Made by a program: the position numbers and the translations under genes | From: Streptomyces cyaneochromogenes | GTDB taxonomy: Bacteria > Actinomycetota > Actinomycetes > Streptomycetales > Streptomycetaceae | Direction of reading: 5' to 3' | DNA length: 64,000 nt | Assembly: GCF_003963535.1 (NCBI RefSeq) | Contig: NZ_CP034539.1 | Coordinates: 7,378,001-7,442,000 of the forward strand | The notes under the pieces: generated by a model | Seen by the model: the letters and a program-made list of their open reading frames with translations, nothing else | Told to the model about the DNA's origin: nothing | Databases searched by the model: none | In this document: positions 55,201-63,589 of the stretch, one piece after another | Layout of the letters: each line of letters begins with the position of its first letter | Numbering within the stretch: position 1 is the first letter of the stretch

Positions 55201-57348
55201 GCCGTACCGCTCGGAGAGCTTCGCGCCGAGGGCGAGGGCCCAGGGGGCGTGGACCTGGGCGCCGAAGGGGGAGTGCACGACGACGCGCCAGTCGCCGAGT
55301 TCGTCGCGGAAGCGCTCGACGACGATCGTGCGGTCGTCCGGGACGTGGCCGCAGGCCTCGCGCTGCTCGTCCAGGTAGGACAGGACGTTGTCGGCCGCCC
55401 ATGCGTCCAGGCCGGCGGCGAGCAGGCGCAGGCGGGCGTCCTCCTTGGACAGCGAGCCGACCTCGCGCAGGAACGCGCCCACCGCGCGGCCCAGTTCCAG
55501 CGGGCGGCCCAGCTGGTCGCCCTTCCAGAAGGGGAGTCGGCCCGGTACGCCGGGGGCGGGGGAGACCAGGACGCGGTCGCGTGTGATGTCCTCGATGCGC
55601 CAGGAGCTGGTGCCGAGCGTGAAGACGTCCCCGACGCGGGACTCGTAGACCATCTCCTCGTCGAGTTCGCCGACCCGGCCGCCGCCCTTCTTGGGGTCCG
55701 CTCCGGCGAGGAAGACGCCGAACAGGCCGCGGTCGGGGATCGTGCCCCCGGAGGTGACGGCGAGGCGCTGTGCGCCGGGGCGGCCGGTGATCGTGCCGGC
55801 GACGCGGTCCCAGACCACGCGGGGCCGAAGCTCCGCGAAGGCGTCGGAGGGGTAGCGGCCGGCGAGCATGTCGAGGACCGCGGTGAAGGCGGATTCGGGG
55901 AGGGACGCGAACGGCGCGGCTCGGCGGACGGTGGCGAGGAGGTCGTCGAGCTGCCAGGTGTCCATCGCCGTCATGGCGACGAGTTGCTGGGCGAGGACGT
56001 CCAGGGGGTTGGCCGGGACCTTGAGGGACTCGATGGAGCCGGTGCGCATCCGTTCGGTGACCACGGCTGCCTGGACGAGGTCGCCGCGGTACTTGGGGAA
56101 GACCACACCGGTGGAGACGGCGCCGACCTGGTGTCCCGCACGGCCGACGCGTTGCAGGCCGGAGGCCACGGAGGGGGGTGACTCGACTTGGACGACGAGG
56201 TCGACGGCGCCCATGTCGATGCCCAGTTCGAGGCTGGAGGTGGCTACCACTGCGGGGAGGCGGCCGGCCTTGAGGTCCTCCTCGACCAGGGCGCGCTGCT
56301 CCTTGGAGACCGAGCCGTGGTGGGCGCGGGCGATGACCGGGGGTGCGCCCTGCGCCGCGCCCGAGCCGCCCATCAGCTCGGCCGGGGCGTGGTGCTCGTC
56401 CAGGGATTCGCCGGTGGCCCGTTCGTAGGCGATCTCGTTGAGGCGGTTGCAGAGGCGCTCCGCGAGGCGGCGGGAGTTGGCGAAGACGATGGTGGAGCGG
56501 TGGGACTGGACCAGGTCGGTGATCCGCTCCTCGACGTGCGGCCAGATCGACGGGCGCTCCGCGCCTTCGCCGCCGTCGGCCACCGGGGAACCGGCCAGTT
56601 CGCCCAGGTCCTCGACGGGCACCACGACCGAGAGGTCGAACTCCTTGCCCGACTTCGGCTGGACGATCTCCACCTTGCGCTGGGGGGAGAGATAGCGGGC
56701 CACCTCGTCGACCGGGCGGACGGTCGCGGAGAGGCCGATGCGACGGGCCGGCTTCGGGAGGAGCTCGTCCAGGCGTTCCAGGGTGAGAGCGAGATGGGCG
56801 CCGCGCTTGGTGCCCGCCACCGCGTGGACCTCGTCGAGGATCACCGTCTCGATGCCGGTCAGGGCGTCGCGGGTGGCCGACGTCAGCATCAGGAACAGGG
56901 ATTCTGGGGTGGTGATCAGGATGTCCGGGGGGCGGGTCGACAGGGCTCGGCGCTCTGCGGCGGGGGTGTCGCCCGAGCGGATGCCGACTTTCACCTCGGG
57001 TTCGGGCAGGCCCAGGCGGACGGATTCCTGGCGGATGCCGGTCAGTGGGCTGCGGAGGTTGCGCTCCACGTCGACGGCCAGGGCCTTGAGGGGGGAGACG
57101 TAGAGGACCCGGCAGCGTTTCCTGGGGTCGGCCGGTGGCGGTGTGGAGGCGAGCTGGTCGAGGGCGGCGAGGAAGGCGGCCAGGGTCTTGCCGGATCCGG
57201 TGGGGGCGACCACCAGCACGTCCGAGCCCTCGCGGATGGCCTGCCACGCGCCCGCCTGGGCCGCGGTGGGCGCGGAGAAGGCCCCCGCGAACCAGCCGCG
57301 GGTTGCGGGGGAGAAGCCGGCGAGGGCTCGCTGCGCGTTGCTGACCAT
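52264..57348 (-). CDS. lhr: ATP-dependent helicase Lhr (large SF2 helicase)
   Basis: Start chosen at ATG 57348 (MVSNAQRALAGFSP), giving 1694 residues. The SF2 motor has Walker A APTGSGKTLAAF near 48, DEVH near 171, SATVRP, and a helicase-C part ending in QRVGRAGHQ. A winged-helix domain and a long DUF1998-like/Lhr-core region follow. Lhr unwinds RNA:DNA hybrids and is used in stress DNA repair. An unusual low-complexity Pro/Thr/Asp/Ser insertion of about 140 residues interrupts the C-terminal third (about 1410-1555). The stop is 86 bp from the Nei gene start. Confidence 0.95.
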   Translation of the reverse strand: MVSNAQRALAGFSPATRGWFAGAFSAPTAAQAGAWQAIREGSDVLVVAPTGSGKTLAAFLAALDQLASTPPPADPRKRCRVLYVSPLKALAVDVERNLRSPLTGIRQESVRLGLPEPEVKVGIRSGDTPAAERRALSTRPPDILITTPESLFLMLTSATRDALTGIETVILDEVHAVAGTKRGAHLALTLERLDELLPKPARRIGLSATVRPVDEVARYLSPQRKVEIVQPKSGKEFDLSVVVPVEDLGELAGSPVADGGEGAERPSIWPHVEERITDLVQSHRSTIVFANSRRLAERLCNRLNEIAYERATGESLDEHHAPAELMGGSGAAQGAPPVIARAHHGSVSKEQRALVEEDLKAGRLPAVVATSSLELGIDMGAVDLVVQVESPPSVASGLQRVGRAGHQVGAVSTGVVFPKYRGDLVQAAVVTERMRTGSIESLKVPANPLDVLAQQLVAMTAMDTWQLDDLLATVRRAAPFASLPESAFTAVLDMLAGRYPSDAFAELRPRVVWDRVAGTITGRPGAQRLAVTSGGTIPDRGLFGVFLAGADPKKGGGRVGELDEEMVYESRVGDVFTLGTSSWRIEDITRDRVLVSPAPGVPGRLPFWKGDQLGRPLELGRAVGAFLREVGSLSKEDARLRLLAAGLDAWAADNVLSYLDEQREACGHVPDDRTIVVERFRDELGDWRVVVHSPFGAQVHAPWALALGAKLSERYGMDAQVMHADDGIVLRLPDADLMGLDLLDQEPRKAGTEYDADQAPVGAADVVFDKGDVDQVVTDQVGGSALFASRFRECAARALLLPRRNPGKRTPLWQQRQRAAQLLQVASEFGSFPIVLEAVRECLQDVFDVPGLVELMGDLESRKVRLVEVTTPEPSPFARSLLFGYVAQFLYEGDSPLAERRAAALSLDSRLLAELLGQAELRELLDAEVLTELERELQWLTEDRRVKDVEGVADVLRLLGPLTSAELVERGADAHWAQELASARRAIKVRIAGTDHWAAIEDAGRLRDALGTALPVGVPEAFTEPVKDPLGDLLARYARTHGPFTSATAAARFGLGVAITEGALQRLAASGRVVQGEFHPAGIGQEWCDAAVLRRLRRRSLAALRHELEPVPPTALAQFLPQWQHIGKGHGLRGIDGLVRAIEQLQGASVPASALEKLVLPSRVMSYTPAMLDELTAAGEVVWAGAGSLPGKDGWVSLYMADAAPLLLPQPHPLELTALHQSVLDALSGGYGLFFRQIADQIRATTHPDATDPQLADALWELAWSGRLTNDTLAPMRSLLGSGRTAGSTAHRAKRTVPRGRYGSLTAAARPASRTGPPTVAGRWSLLPAHEPDPTVRAHALARTLLDRHGVVTRGAVTAEGVEGGFSATYRILSAFEESGQARRGYVVEGLGAAQFAMDGAVDRLRAVANARDRGETLPGPGSPDAYGAPGTNDSGSDGLGTTDGLSTTDDFDASDGSPLSDTGQGNAFGYDAPDSPTPYNTPESPTPESPTPYNTPDTTPTYDIPDLDHDFLDAHLGPGDYVSPRDLAPQAGRRTPNNPAWHNSGTPYGSGPGFASRHTRPGADTRAVVLAAADPANAYGAALAWPEPPTGAGHKPGRKAGSLVVLVDGELTLYMERGGKTLLAWPSAPDTEPTDDPRLHTAAEALAAAARAGSLGTVTVERVNGAAALTSPIGTLLEGAGFIATPRGLRLRA

Positions 57349-57584
57349 GCGTCCATCCTGCACCCGGGCACTGACAATGGGGTTGAGCTGGGGAAATGTG
57401 GTCGGCCTGCGGGTGGGTCGGGCTGCGCGTCGATGCCTGTGGCGGCCTGCGTGTGCGTCGTGGGGGTTGGCGCAGCGACGGCGGTCGGCCTCCGGGTGGG
57501 GCAGGGCGTTCGTCCCCATCCCGTCGTGGGCGGCTGCGGGCCGGCGGGCCTACAGCCCTCCGCGCTCTGTCGGAGAATGGACCC

Positions 57585-58421
57585 ATGGCGGGTTCGGGCG
57601 AGCAGGCGCGGCACTGGCAGTACACCGAGTTGCCCGGCGTCGATCTGCTGCGGGCCCGGTACATCCGCAAGACGTTCGTGCGGCACACCCACGAGAACTT
57701 CGTGATCGCCGCCATCGCGGACGGCGTGGAGGTATTTCACTGCCGAGGTGCCGATCAGTACGCGGGAGCCGGTGCGCTGGCGTTGGTCAATCCGGATACG
57801 GCGCACACCGGGCGGGCGGGGGTTCCTGAGGGGTGGCAGTACGGGGCGGTGTATCCGTCGCCGGAGGTGGTGGCGGAGATAGCGGCCGAGACCACCTCGA
57901 TCCGCGGGACGCCGGGGTTCGTCAGGCCGGTGCTGGACGATCCGTACACCGTGGGCCTGGTGCATCAGGTGCTGCGCGCCGCCGACGAGGGCAACGCGCT
58001 GGCTGCCGACACGTTGCTGCGCGTTGCCGTGACGCGGCTGCTGCGGCTGAACGGCGGGGCCCTGCCGCAGCGGGACGTGGGGACGGCGGGGGCCAGGATC
58101 GCGGTACGCGCGCGTGAGGTGCTGGAGGAGCGGATGGCCGAGCCGCCGAGCCTGGAGAGGCTGGCCTCCGATCTCGGTACCGGGCCGTTCGCCTTGTTGC
58201 GGGCGTTTCGGGACCTGTACGGGATGCCGCCGCACACCTGGCTCACCGACGCGCGGGTACGGCGTGCTCGGCGGCTGCTGGACGCGGGGGGCTCACCGGC
58301 CGAGGCCGCAGTCGCCGTGGGGTTCACCGACCAGCCGCATCTGAACCGCCACTTCACCAGGATCGTGGGCGTGCCGCCAGGGGCCTATCAGCGGGGGCGC
58401 AAGAACGTACAAGACGCCTGA
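57585..58421 (+). CDS. AraC-family transcription regulator
   Basis: Start chosen at ATG 57585 (CGGAG 9-13 bp ahead; 278 residues). The N-terminal AraC-type cupin sensor (about 15-110, FVRHTHENFVIAAIADG, GAGALALVNPDTAHTG) is followed by the double helix-turn-helix (about 175-272, SLERLASDLGTGPFALLRAFRD, AAVAVGFTDQPHLNRHF). It is divergent from lhr and immediately ahead of azlCD (25 bp), which it probably controls. Confidence 0.93.
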   Translation: MAGSGEQARHWQYTELPGVDLLRARYIRKTFVRHTHENFVIAAIADGVEVFHCRGADQYAGAGALALVNPDTAHTGRAGVPEGWQYGAVYPSPEVVAEIAAETTSIRGTPGFVRPVLDDPYTVGLVHQVLRAADEGNALAADTLLRVAVTRLLRLNGGALPQRDVGTAGARIAVRAREVLEERMAEPPSLERLASDLGTGPFALLRAFRDLYGMPPHTWLTDARVRRARRLLDAGGSPAEAAVAVGFTDQPHLNRHFTRIVGVPPGAYQRGRKNVQDA

Positions 58422-58446
58422 CAGGGGCTTTCGTAGCGTCGCAGGC

Positions 58447-59178
58447 GTGGCAGAACAGAGAACTCTCGCAGACCTCCGCACCGCCGGGGGCAAGCCCGAC
58501 GCGGCTGTCGTCCGGGACGCCCTGGGCGTCGGGGTCGCCGTCGGGCTGTCCGGGTTCGCCTTCGGGGTGACCTCGGCGGGCAGCGGCCTCACGCTCCTGC
58601 AGACCTGTGCGCTCAGCCTGCTGGTGTTCACGGGAGCGTCGCAGTTCGCGCTCGTGGGGGCGCTCGCGGCCGGCGGCAACCCGTTGACCGCGGCGGCGGG
58701 CGCCTTCTTCCTGGGGGTGCGCAACGCGTTCTACGGGCTGCGGCTGTCGCAGTTGCTCAGTCTCCCGCGCGCGGTGCGGCCGTTCGCCGCGCAATGGGTG
58801 ATCGACGAGACGGCCGCTGTCGCGCTGGCGCAGCCGACGCGGCGCAGTGCGCGCATCGGGTTCGTGGTGACAGGGCTGAGTCTGTACGTGCTGTGGAACC
58901 TCACCACGCTGCTCGGTGCGTGGGGTGCCGAGGCCATCGGTGACACCGATGCCTGGGGGCTCGATGCCGCCGGGCCCACCGTGTTCCTGGCACTGCTGGC
59001 GCCGATGCTGAAGTCCGTGACCGAGCGTGCCGTCGCCGCCCTGGCCGTGGTCCTGGGGCTCGGGCTGTTGCCCGTGCTGCTGGCCGGAGTGCCTGTCCTG
59101 GTGGCCGCTCTGGCGGCGCCGGTCGTGCTGTGGGCCGAGGGGCGGCGCAGGGGAGATGCGCGGAAGGGAGAGCTGTGA
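58447..59178 (+). CDS. azlC: AzlC-family branched-chain amino acid permease subunit
   Basis: A 243-residue membrane protein, GTG 58447. The AzlC signature GVTSAGSGLTLLQTCALSLLVFTGASQFA is visible in two segments (about 36-62), and FFLGVRNAFYGLRL follows near 85. About six to seven spans. AzlC and AzlD form an exporter of branched-chain amino acids or their analogs. Its stop overlaps the azlD GTG. Confidence 0.92.
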   Translation: MAEQRTLADLRTAGGKPDAAVVRDALGVGVAVGLSGFAFGVTSAGSGLTLLQTCALSLLVFTGASQFALVGALAAGGNPLTAAAGAFFLGVRNAFYGLRLSQLLSLPRAVRPFAAQWVIDETAAVALAQPTRRSARIGFVVTGLSLYVLWNLTTLLGAWGAEAIGDTDAWGLDAAGPTVFLALLAPMLKSVTERAVAALAVVLGLGLLPVLLAGVPVLVAALAAPVVLWAEGRRRGDARKGEL

Positions 59179-59483
59179 GCACCTGGATCGCGATCGGCGT
59201 CACCGCTCTCGGCTGCTACGTCGTCAAGCTCGTCGGGCTGCTCGTGCCCGCGGGTGCTCTCGAGCAGCCGCTCGTCCGGCGTCTTGCCGCCCTGCTGCCC
59301 GTCGCGCTCCTCGCCGCCCTCACGGCTCAGCAGGCGTTCGGCGACGGGCATGCGCTGGTGCTGGACGCGAGGGCGGCCGGAGTCGCCGCGGCTGCCGTGG
59401 CGCTCGTCCTGCGCGCGCCGTTCCTGCTCGTCGTCGCGGCGTCCGTCGTGGTGACGGCGGGGGTGCGGGCCATGGGAGGGTGA
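59175..59483 (+). CDS. azlD: AzlD-family small permease subunit
   Basis: Start chosen at GTG 59175 (GTGA overlap with azlC); 102 residues, the usual AzlD size, with three to four spans (WIAIGVTALGCYVVKLVGLLV, LAALLPVALLAALTAQQAF, AAAVALVLRAPFLLVVAASV). Confidence 0.9.
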   Translation: MSTWIAIGVTALGCYVVKLVGLLVPAGALEQPLVRRLAALLPVALLAALTAQQAFGDGHALVLDARAAGVAAAAVALVLRAPFLLVVAASVVVTAGVRAMGG

Positions 59484-59485
59484 CA

Positions 59486-59542
59486 CGGCAGGTCAGCCGA
59501 TGCCGCGGCGGGGCCGCCGATGCCGCGGCAGGTCAGCCGATG
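59486..59542. repeat. Two direct CGGCAGGTCAGCCGATG repeats (40-bp offset)
   Basis: A 17-bp string at 59486-59502 recurs at 59526-59542, the second copy including the stop codon and last codons of the minus-strand toroid protein. It looks like a small local duplication in the convergent azlD gap. Confidence 0.6.
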
Positions 59543-60474
59543 TGGCGGCCGTGGGCCCTGAGAGTGCGCAGCGCCTCGATCGTCGCCATGGGGCGTGTCT
59601 CCAGGGCGGTGCCCGGTGCCCACTGGCGCCGGCGGACGGGCCAGCCGCCGTCCTGCTGCTGCTCGCCGACGAGGTGGTCCAGGGAGCGGGCCATTTCGTC
59701 GTCCGTGAACCACGCGCGCGCGAGGGAGCGCGGTGTCCTCGCGTAGTCGTGCGGGAAGTGGTGCTCGTCCGGGGCGCGGTCGGGCGGGGCCGGGCGCGTG
59801 TCGAGGCTGTCCGGCTCCAGCGCCGCCAGGCGCTGTTCGCGCACCATGCGGCCCAGGCGGTCGGCGGCCGCCTCCGCGCGCGTGCGGTCGGGAGCGGAGT
59901 CCAGGAAGGCCACGGCGGCCTCGATCTCGTACGGACGGGACTTCTCCAGGGACTCGACCGCCTGCCAGCAGAAGTCCGTGGCCCGGAACAGCCAGGCGTG
60001 CCACACCTCGTTGCGGTGCAGAAGGCCGACCACCGGCCCGGTGACCAGGAGCGCGCTGGGCGGGTCGTCCGTGATCGGCAGGAAAGGAGCCGAGGGGTAG
60101 CCGCGCTGGCTGGGGTGGATCGCGGGGAGGGCGCCGTCCGGCGTGGAGACCGAGGTGAGGTAGCGGCACACGCGGTCCACGCGCTGTCCGCCGCAGCGTT
60201 CGATGGCGTCCAGGATGTGCAGTGCGTGACCGGTGTGCAGCGGCTGGCTCACCGGACCGCGCAGGTCGGGTTCCAGCGCATGGCCGTACCCGCCGTCCTC
60301 GTTGCGGTAGGCGTCCAGCGCGGTCTCCACCGGGTCGGCGGCGCCGTTCAGGAAGTGGTACGCGAAGAGGCGCTGTTCGAGCACGCGCGCGGTGAGCCAG
60401 ACGAACTGCTCGGCGCGGAAGAGCGGGGAGTGCGCCGGGGACGTCGGGGGGAGGGGGGCTCCTGTTTCGGCCAT
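59533..60474 (-). CDS. Alpha/alpha-toroid (prenyltransferase/terpenoid-cyclase-like) protein
   Basis: A 313-residue soluble protein, ATG 60474. Repeats like those of squalene-hopene cyclase/prenyltransferase-beta toroids are visible: AYRNEDGGYGHALEP (about 53-67), QRGYPSAPFLP, and QQQDGGWPVRRRQW (about 278-291), resembling a QW motif. The acid motif DxDD of cyclases is absent and so is a signal peptide, so catalysis is not shown. Proteins of this type occur near recA in Streptomyces. Function unknown. Confidence 0.75.
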   Translation of the reverse strand: MAETGAPLPPTSPAHSPLFRAEQFVWLTARVLEQRLFAYHFLNGAADPVETALDAYRNEDGGYGHALEPDLRGPVSQPLHTGHALHILDAIERCGGQRVDRVCRYLTSVSTPDGALPAIHPSQRGYPSAPFLPITDDPPSALLVTGPVVGLLHRNEVWHAWLFRATDFCWQAVESLEKSRPYEIEAAVAFLDSAPDRTRAEAAADRLGRMVREQRLAALEPDSLDTRPAPPDRAPDEHHFPHDYARTPRSLARAWFTDDEMARSLDHLVGEQQQDGGWPVRRRQWAPGTALETRPMATIEALRTLRAHGRHIG

Positions 60475-60554
60475 GCGACAGACCGTAGGACGGAAAGCGG
60501 TCTCGGCAAGCGGTCCCGGCGCAGGCCCACTCTCAGGGGCGGGATACTGGACGC

Positions 60555-60749
60555 ATGCGGTTGACGGTCTTCTGGGAGCGGATGGCGGACCACTTCGGTC
60601 CGGGGTACGCCGACACCTTCGCGCGCGACCACGTGATGTCGGAGCTCGGCGGACGCACGGTGCACGAGGCGCTGGCGTCGGGCTGGGAGGCCAAGGACGT
60701 GTGGCGTGTGGTCTGCTCCGTCATGAACGTTCCGGGAGAGCAGCGCTGA
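60555..60749 (+). CDS. DUF3046 protein
   Basis: A 64-residue protein from ATG 60555. Complete DUF3046 (LTVFWERMADHFG, SELGGRTVHEALASGWEAKDVWRVVC). This actinobacterial family stands close to recA in most members; function unknown. Confidence 0.88.
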   Translation: MRLTVFWERMADHFGPGYADTFARDHVMSELGGRTVHEALASGWEAKDVWRVVCSVMNVPGEQR

Positions 60750-60791
60750 CCGGTAACGAAGATCGCAGGACGGCAGCCGGTTGTCGGTGGC

Positions 60792-62087
60792 GTGGGCGAC
60801 ACTTGCTCCGTGGCACGCACTGACGAGACCGGGCGGCCCGCCCGGCACGAATCACCGTTCGGCACGACGCCGCCCACCCCGCCGCCGGGCGAGGGCGCCG
60901 CCGGGCCGGACGCCCGCATGCCACGCTGGCTGCCGCGCGCCATGGTGCTCGCGCTGGCGCTCGTCGGCGCGTTCCAGCTGGGCAGCTGGGCCTTTCACCA
61001 GCTCACCGGGCTGCTGATCAACATCGTCATCGCGTTCTTCCTGGCCCTGGCCATCGAGCCCGCGGTGAGCTGGATGGCCTCGCGCGGCATGCGCCGGGGG
61101 CTGGCCACGGCAGTCGTCTTCCTCGCCGTGATCGTCGTGTCCGCCGGGTTCGTGACGCTGCTGGGGTCCATGCTCGCGGGCCAGATCATCAAGATCGTCG
61201 AGGACTTCCCGAACTACCTCGACTCCGTCATCAACTGGATCAACACGCACTTCAACACCGACCTGCGCCGCGTGGACGTCCAGGAGGGCCTCCTCCGCTC
61301 CGACTGGCTGCGCAACTACGTGCAGAACAGCGCCACCGGGGTCCTCGACGTGTCCGCCCAGGTCCTCGGCGGTCTCTTCCAACTGCTGACGATCACGCTG
61401 TTCTCGTTCTACTTCGCCGCCGACGGCCCGCGACTGCGCCGGGCCCTGTGCTCCGTGCTGCCGCCCGCCAAGCAGGCCGAGGTACTGCGCGCATGGGAGA
61501 TCGCCGTCAACAAGACCGGCGGCTACCTGTACTCGCGCGGTCTGATGGCGCTCATCTCCGGCATAGCCCACTACATCCTGCTGGAGAGCCTGGACGTGCC
61601 GTACGCGCCCGTGCTCGCCGTGTGGGTCGGCCTGGTCTCGCAGTTCATTCCCACCATCGGCACCTATCTCGCGGGCGCCCTGCCCATGCTGATCGCCTTC
61701 ACGGTCGATCCCTGGTACGCGCTGTGGGTGCTGATCTTCGTCGTGGTCTACCAGCAGTTCGAGAACTACGTGCTGCAGCCCAAGCTGACCGCGAAGACCG
61801 TCGACATCCACCCCGCGGTCGCCTTCGGGTCGGTGATCGCGGGCACCGCCCTCCTCGGCGCGGTGGGCGCGCTGATCGCCATCCCGGCGATCGCCACGCT
61901 GCAGGCGTTCCTGGGGGCGTACGTGAAGCGGTACGACGTCACCGACGACCCCCGCGTCCACGGACACCGGAGACGGGGAACGGGGCCCAGGCTGTTCTCA
62001 CGCGCGCGTGAGCTGTGGGCACGACGACGCCCGGGGGAGCGGCCCCCGACGGAGACGGGGAGTTCCGGGGAGAACTCCTCCTCCTGA
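60792..62087 (+). CDS. AI-2E family (PerM-type) permease
   Basis: A 431-residue membrane protein, GTG 60792 (GTG 60810 also possible). A Pro/Gly-rich tail is followed by about eight spans and the family motifs (LVSQFIPTIGTYLAGALP, VVYQQFENYVLQPKLTAKTVDIHPAV). The family includes autoinducer-2 exporters and Na+/H+ antiporters, so substrate cannot be inferred. It precedes recA by 374 bp and follows DUF3046 by 42 bp. Confidence 0.9.
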   Translation: MGDTCSVARTDETGRPARHESPFGTTPPTPPPGEGAAGPDARMPRWLPRAMVLALALVGAFQLGSWAFHQLTGLLINIVIAFFLALAIEPAVSWMASRGMRRGLATAVVFLAVIVVSAGFVTLLGSMLAGQIIKIVEDFPNYLDSVINWINTHFNTDLRRVDVQEGLLRSDWLRNYVQNSATGVLDVSAQVLGGLFQLLTITLFSFYFAADGPRLRRALCSVLPPAKQAEVLRAWEIAVNKTGGYLYSRGLMALISGIAHYILLESLDVPYAPVLAVWVGLVSQFIPTIGTYLAGALPMLIAFTVDPWYALWVLIFVVVYQQFENYVLQPKLTAKTVDIHPAVAFGSVIAGTALLGAVGALIAIPAIATLQAFLGAYVKRYDVTDDPRVHGHRRRGTGPRLFSRARELWARRRPGERPPTETGSSGENSSS

Positions 62088-62271
62088 GCCCGGACGTGCG
62101 GACCGCTGTGCCGCGGTGACAGCTGCTGGGCGGGGATCCGGTGGCGACGGAGGTCCGCGCCGGAAACCGGCGGTGAGAGCGGTGGGGCGGGAGGCCGGCG
62201 TGACAGAGGCCGTGCGAGCCCGGGGCGTTGGCGGACCGCGAACGTAGTCTCGGAGGTGCCGTGTGGTGCGC

Positions 62272-62299
62272 TTGACACGAAAATCGAACATCCATTCTC
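62272..62299 (+). promoter_or_regulatory. recA promoter with an SOS (LexA) box
   Basis: TTGACA (62272-62277) is followed by TCGAACATCCATTCTC (62284-62299). The latter matches the actinobacterial LexA box TCGAAC-N4-GTTCGA in its left half and core and departs at the right end. The box lies in the -35/-10 spacer, the place expected for LexA repression. The -10 is not clear (CATTCT is a candidate). The gene-free stretch is 62088-62461. Confidence 0.65.
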
Positions 62300-62461
62300 A
62301 TGGAAGCTCCGGCAAGGCTCCCGGCGGGCATTTCGCCACGGTTTCGACGTAGAAGTGCCCGAGTTATCCACAGGCCGGACGGGCGTCGGGGCGCATTGTC
62401 AGTGGCAGGCGTTAGCGTCTTTGACGTGAAGCGATCGACTCAAGCAAACCGGGTGGAACCC

Positions 62462-63586
62462 ATGGCAGGAACCGACCGCGAGAAGGCGCTCGACGCCGCG
62501 CTCGCACAGATTGAACGGCAATTCGGCAAGGGCGCGGTCATGCGCATGGGCGAGCGGTCGATGGAGCCCATCGAGGTCATCTCGACCGGCTCGACCGCCC
62601 TCGACGTGGCCCTCGGCGTCGGCGGCCTGCCGCGCGGCCGTGTCGTGGAGATCTACGGCCCGGAGTCCTCCGGTAAGACGACCCTGACTCTGCACGCGGT
62701 GGCGAACGCCCAGAAGGCGGGCGGCCAGGTCGCCTTCGTGGACGCGGAGCACGCCCTCGACCCCGAGTACGCGAAGAAGCTCGGCGTCGACATCGACAAC
62801 CTGATCCTGTCCCAGCCCGACAACGGCGAGCAGGCGCTGGAGATCGTGGACATGCTGGTCCGCTCCGGCGCGCTCGACCTGATCGTCATCGACTCCGTCG
62901 CCGCGCTCGTCCCGCGCGCGGAGATCGAGGGCGAGATGGGCGACAGCCACGTCGGTCTGCAGGCCCGTCTGATGAGCCAGGCCCTGCGGAAGATCACCAG
63001 CGCGCTCAACCAGTCCAAGACCACCGCGATCTTCATCAACCAGCTCCGCGAGAAGATCGGCGTGATGTTCGGTTCGCCGGAGACCACGACCGGTGGCCGG
63101 GCGCTGAAGTTCTACGCCTCGGTGCGTATCGACATCCGGCGCATCGAGACCCTGAAGGACGGCACCGAGGCGGTCGGCAACCGCACCCGCTGCAAGGTCG
63201 TCAAGAACAAGGTCGCGCCGCCCTTCAAGCAGGCCGAGTTCGACATCCTCTACGGCCAGGGCATCAGCCGTGAGGGCGGTCTGATCGACATGGGCGTGGA
63301 GCACGGCTTCGTCCGCAAGGCCGGCGCCTGGTACACGTACGAGGGCGACCAGCTCGGCCAGGGCAAGGAGAACGCGCGCAACTTCCTGAAGGACAACCCC
63401 GACCTGGCCAACGAGATCGAGAAGAAGATCAAGGAAAAGCTGGGCGTCGGCGTGCGACCGGAGGAGCCCGCCGCCGAACCCGGTGCGGACGCCGCGGTCT
63501 CCGCCACCCCGGACGACGCCGCGAAGACGGTGCCCGCCCCGGCGGCCAAGGCAGCCAAGACCAAGGCCGCCGCAGCCAAGAGCTGA
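62462..63586 (+). CDS. recA: Recombinase RecA
   Basis: A 374-residue protein starting at ATG 62462 (MAGTDREKALDAALAQ). The core is complete: Walker A GPESSGKT at 67-74, Walker B DLIVIDSVAALVPR, the MAW/loop region QALRKITSALNQSKTTAIFINQ, and a C-terminal Ala/Lys tail as in other Streptomyces RecA proteins. Length matches S. coelicolor RecA. It promotes strand exchange and LexA self-cleavage. Confidence 0.98.
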   Translation: MAGTDREKALDAALAQIERQFGKGAVMRMGERSMEPIEVISTGSTALDVALGVGGLPRGRVVEIYGPESSGKTTLTLHAVANAQKAGGQVAFVDAEHALDPEYAKKLGVDIDNLILSQPDNGEQALEIVDMLVRSGALDLIVIDSVAALVPRAEIEGEMGDSHVGLQARLMSQALRKITSALNQSKTTAIFINQLREKIGVMFGSPETTTGGRALKFYASVRIDIRRIETLKDGTEAVGNRTRCKVVKNKVAPPFKQAEFDILYGQGISREGGLIDMGVEHGFVRKAGAWYTYEGDQLGQGKENARNFLKDNPDLANEIEKKIKEKLGVGVRPEEPAAEPGADAAVSATPDDAAKTVPAPAAKAAKTKAAAAKS

Positions 63587-63589
63587 CCC

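Noticed and set aside
53302..57705. Long plus-strand frames opposite lhr
   Set aside because: Gly/Ala/Glu/Arg-rich without motifs; lhr carries a full SF2 helicase motif set on the minus strand.
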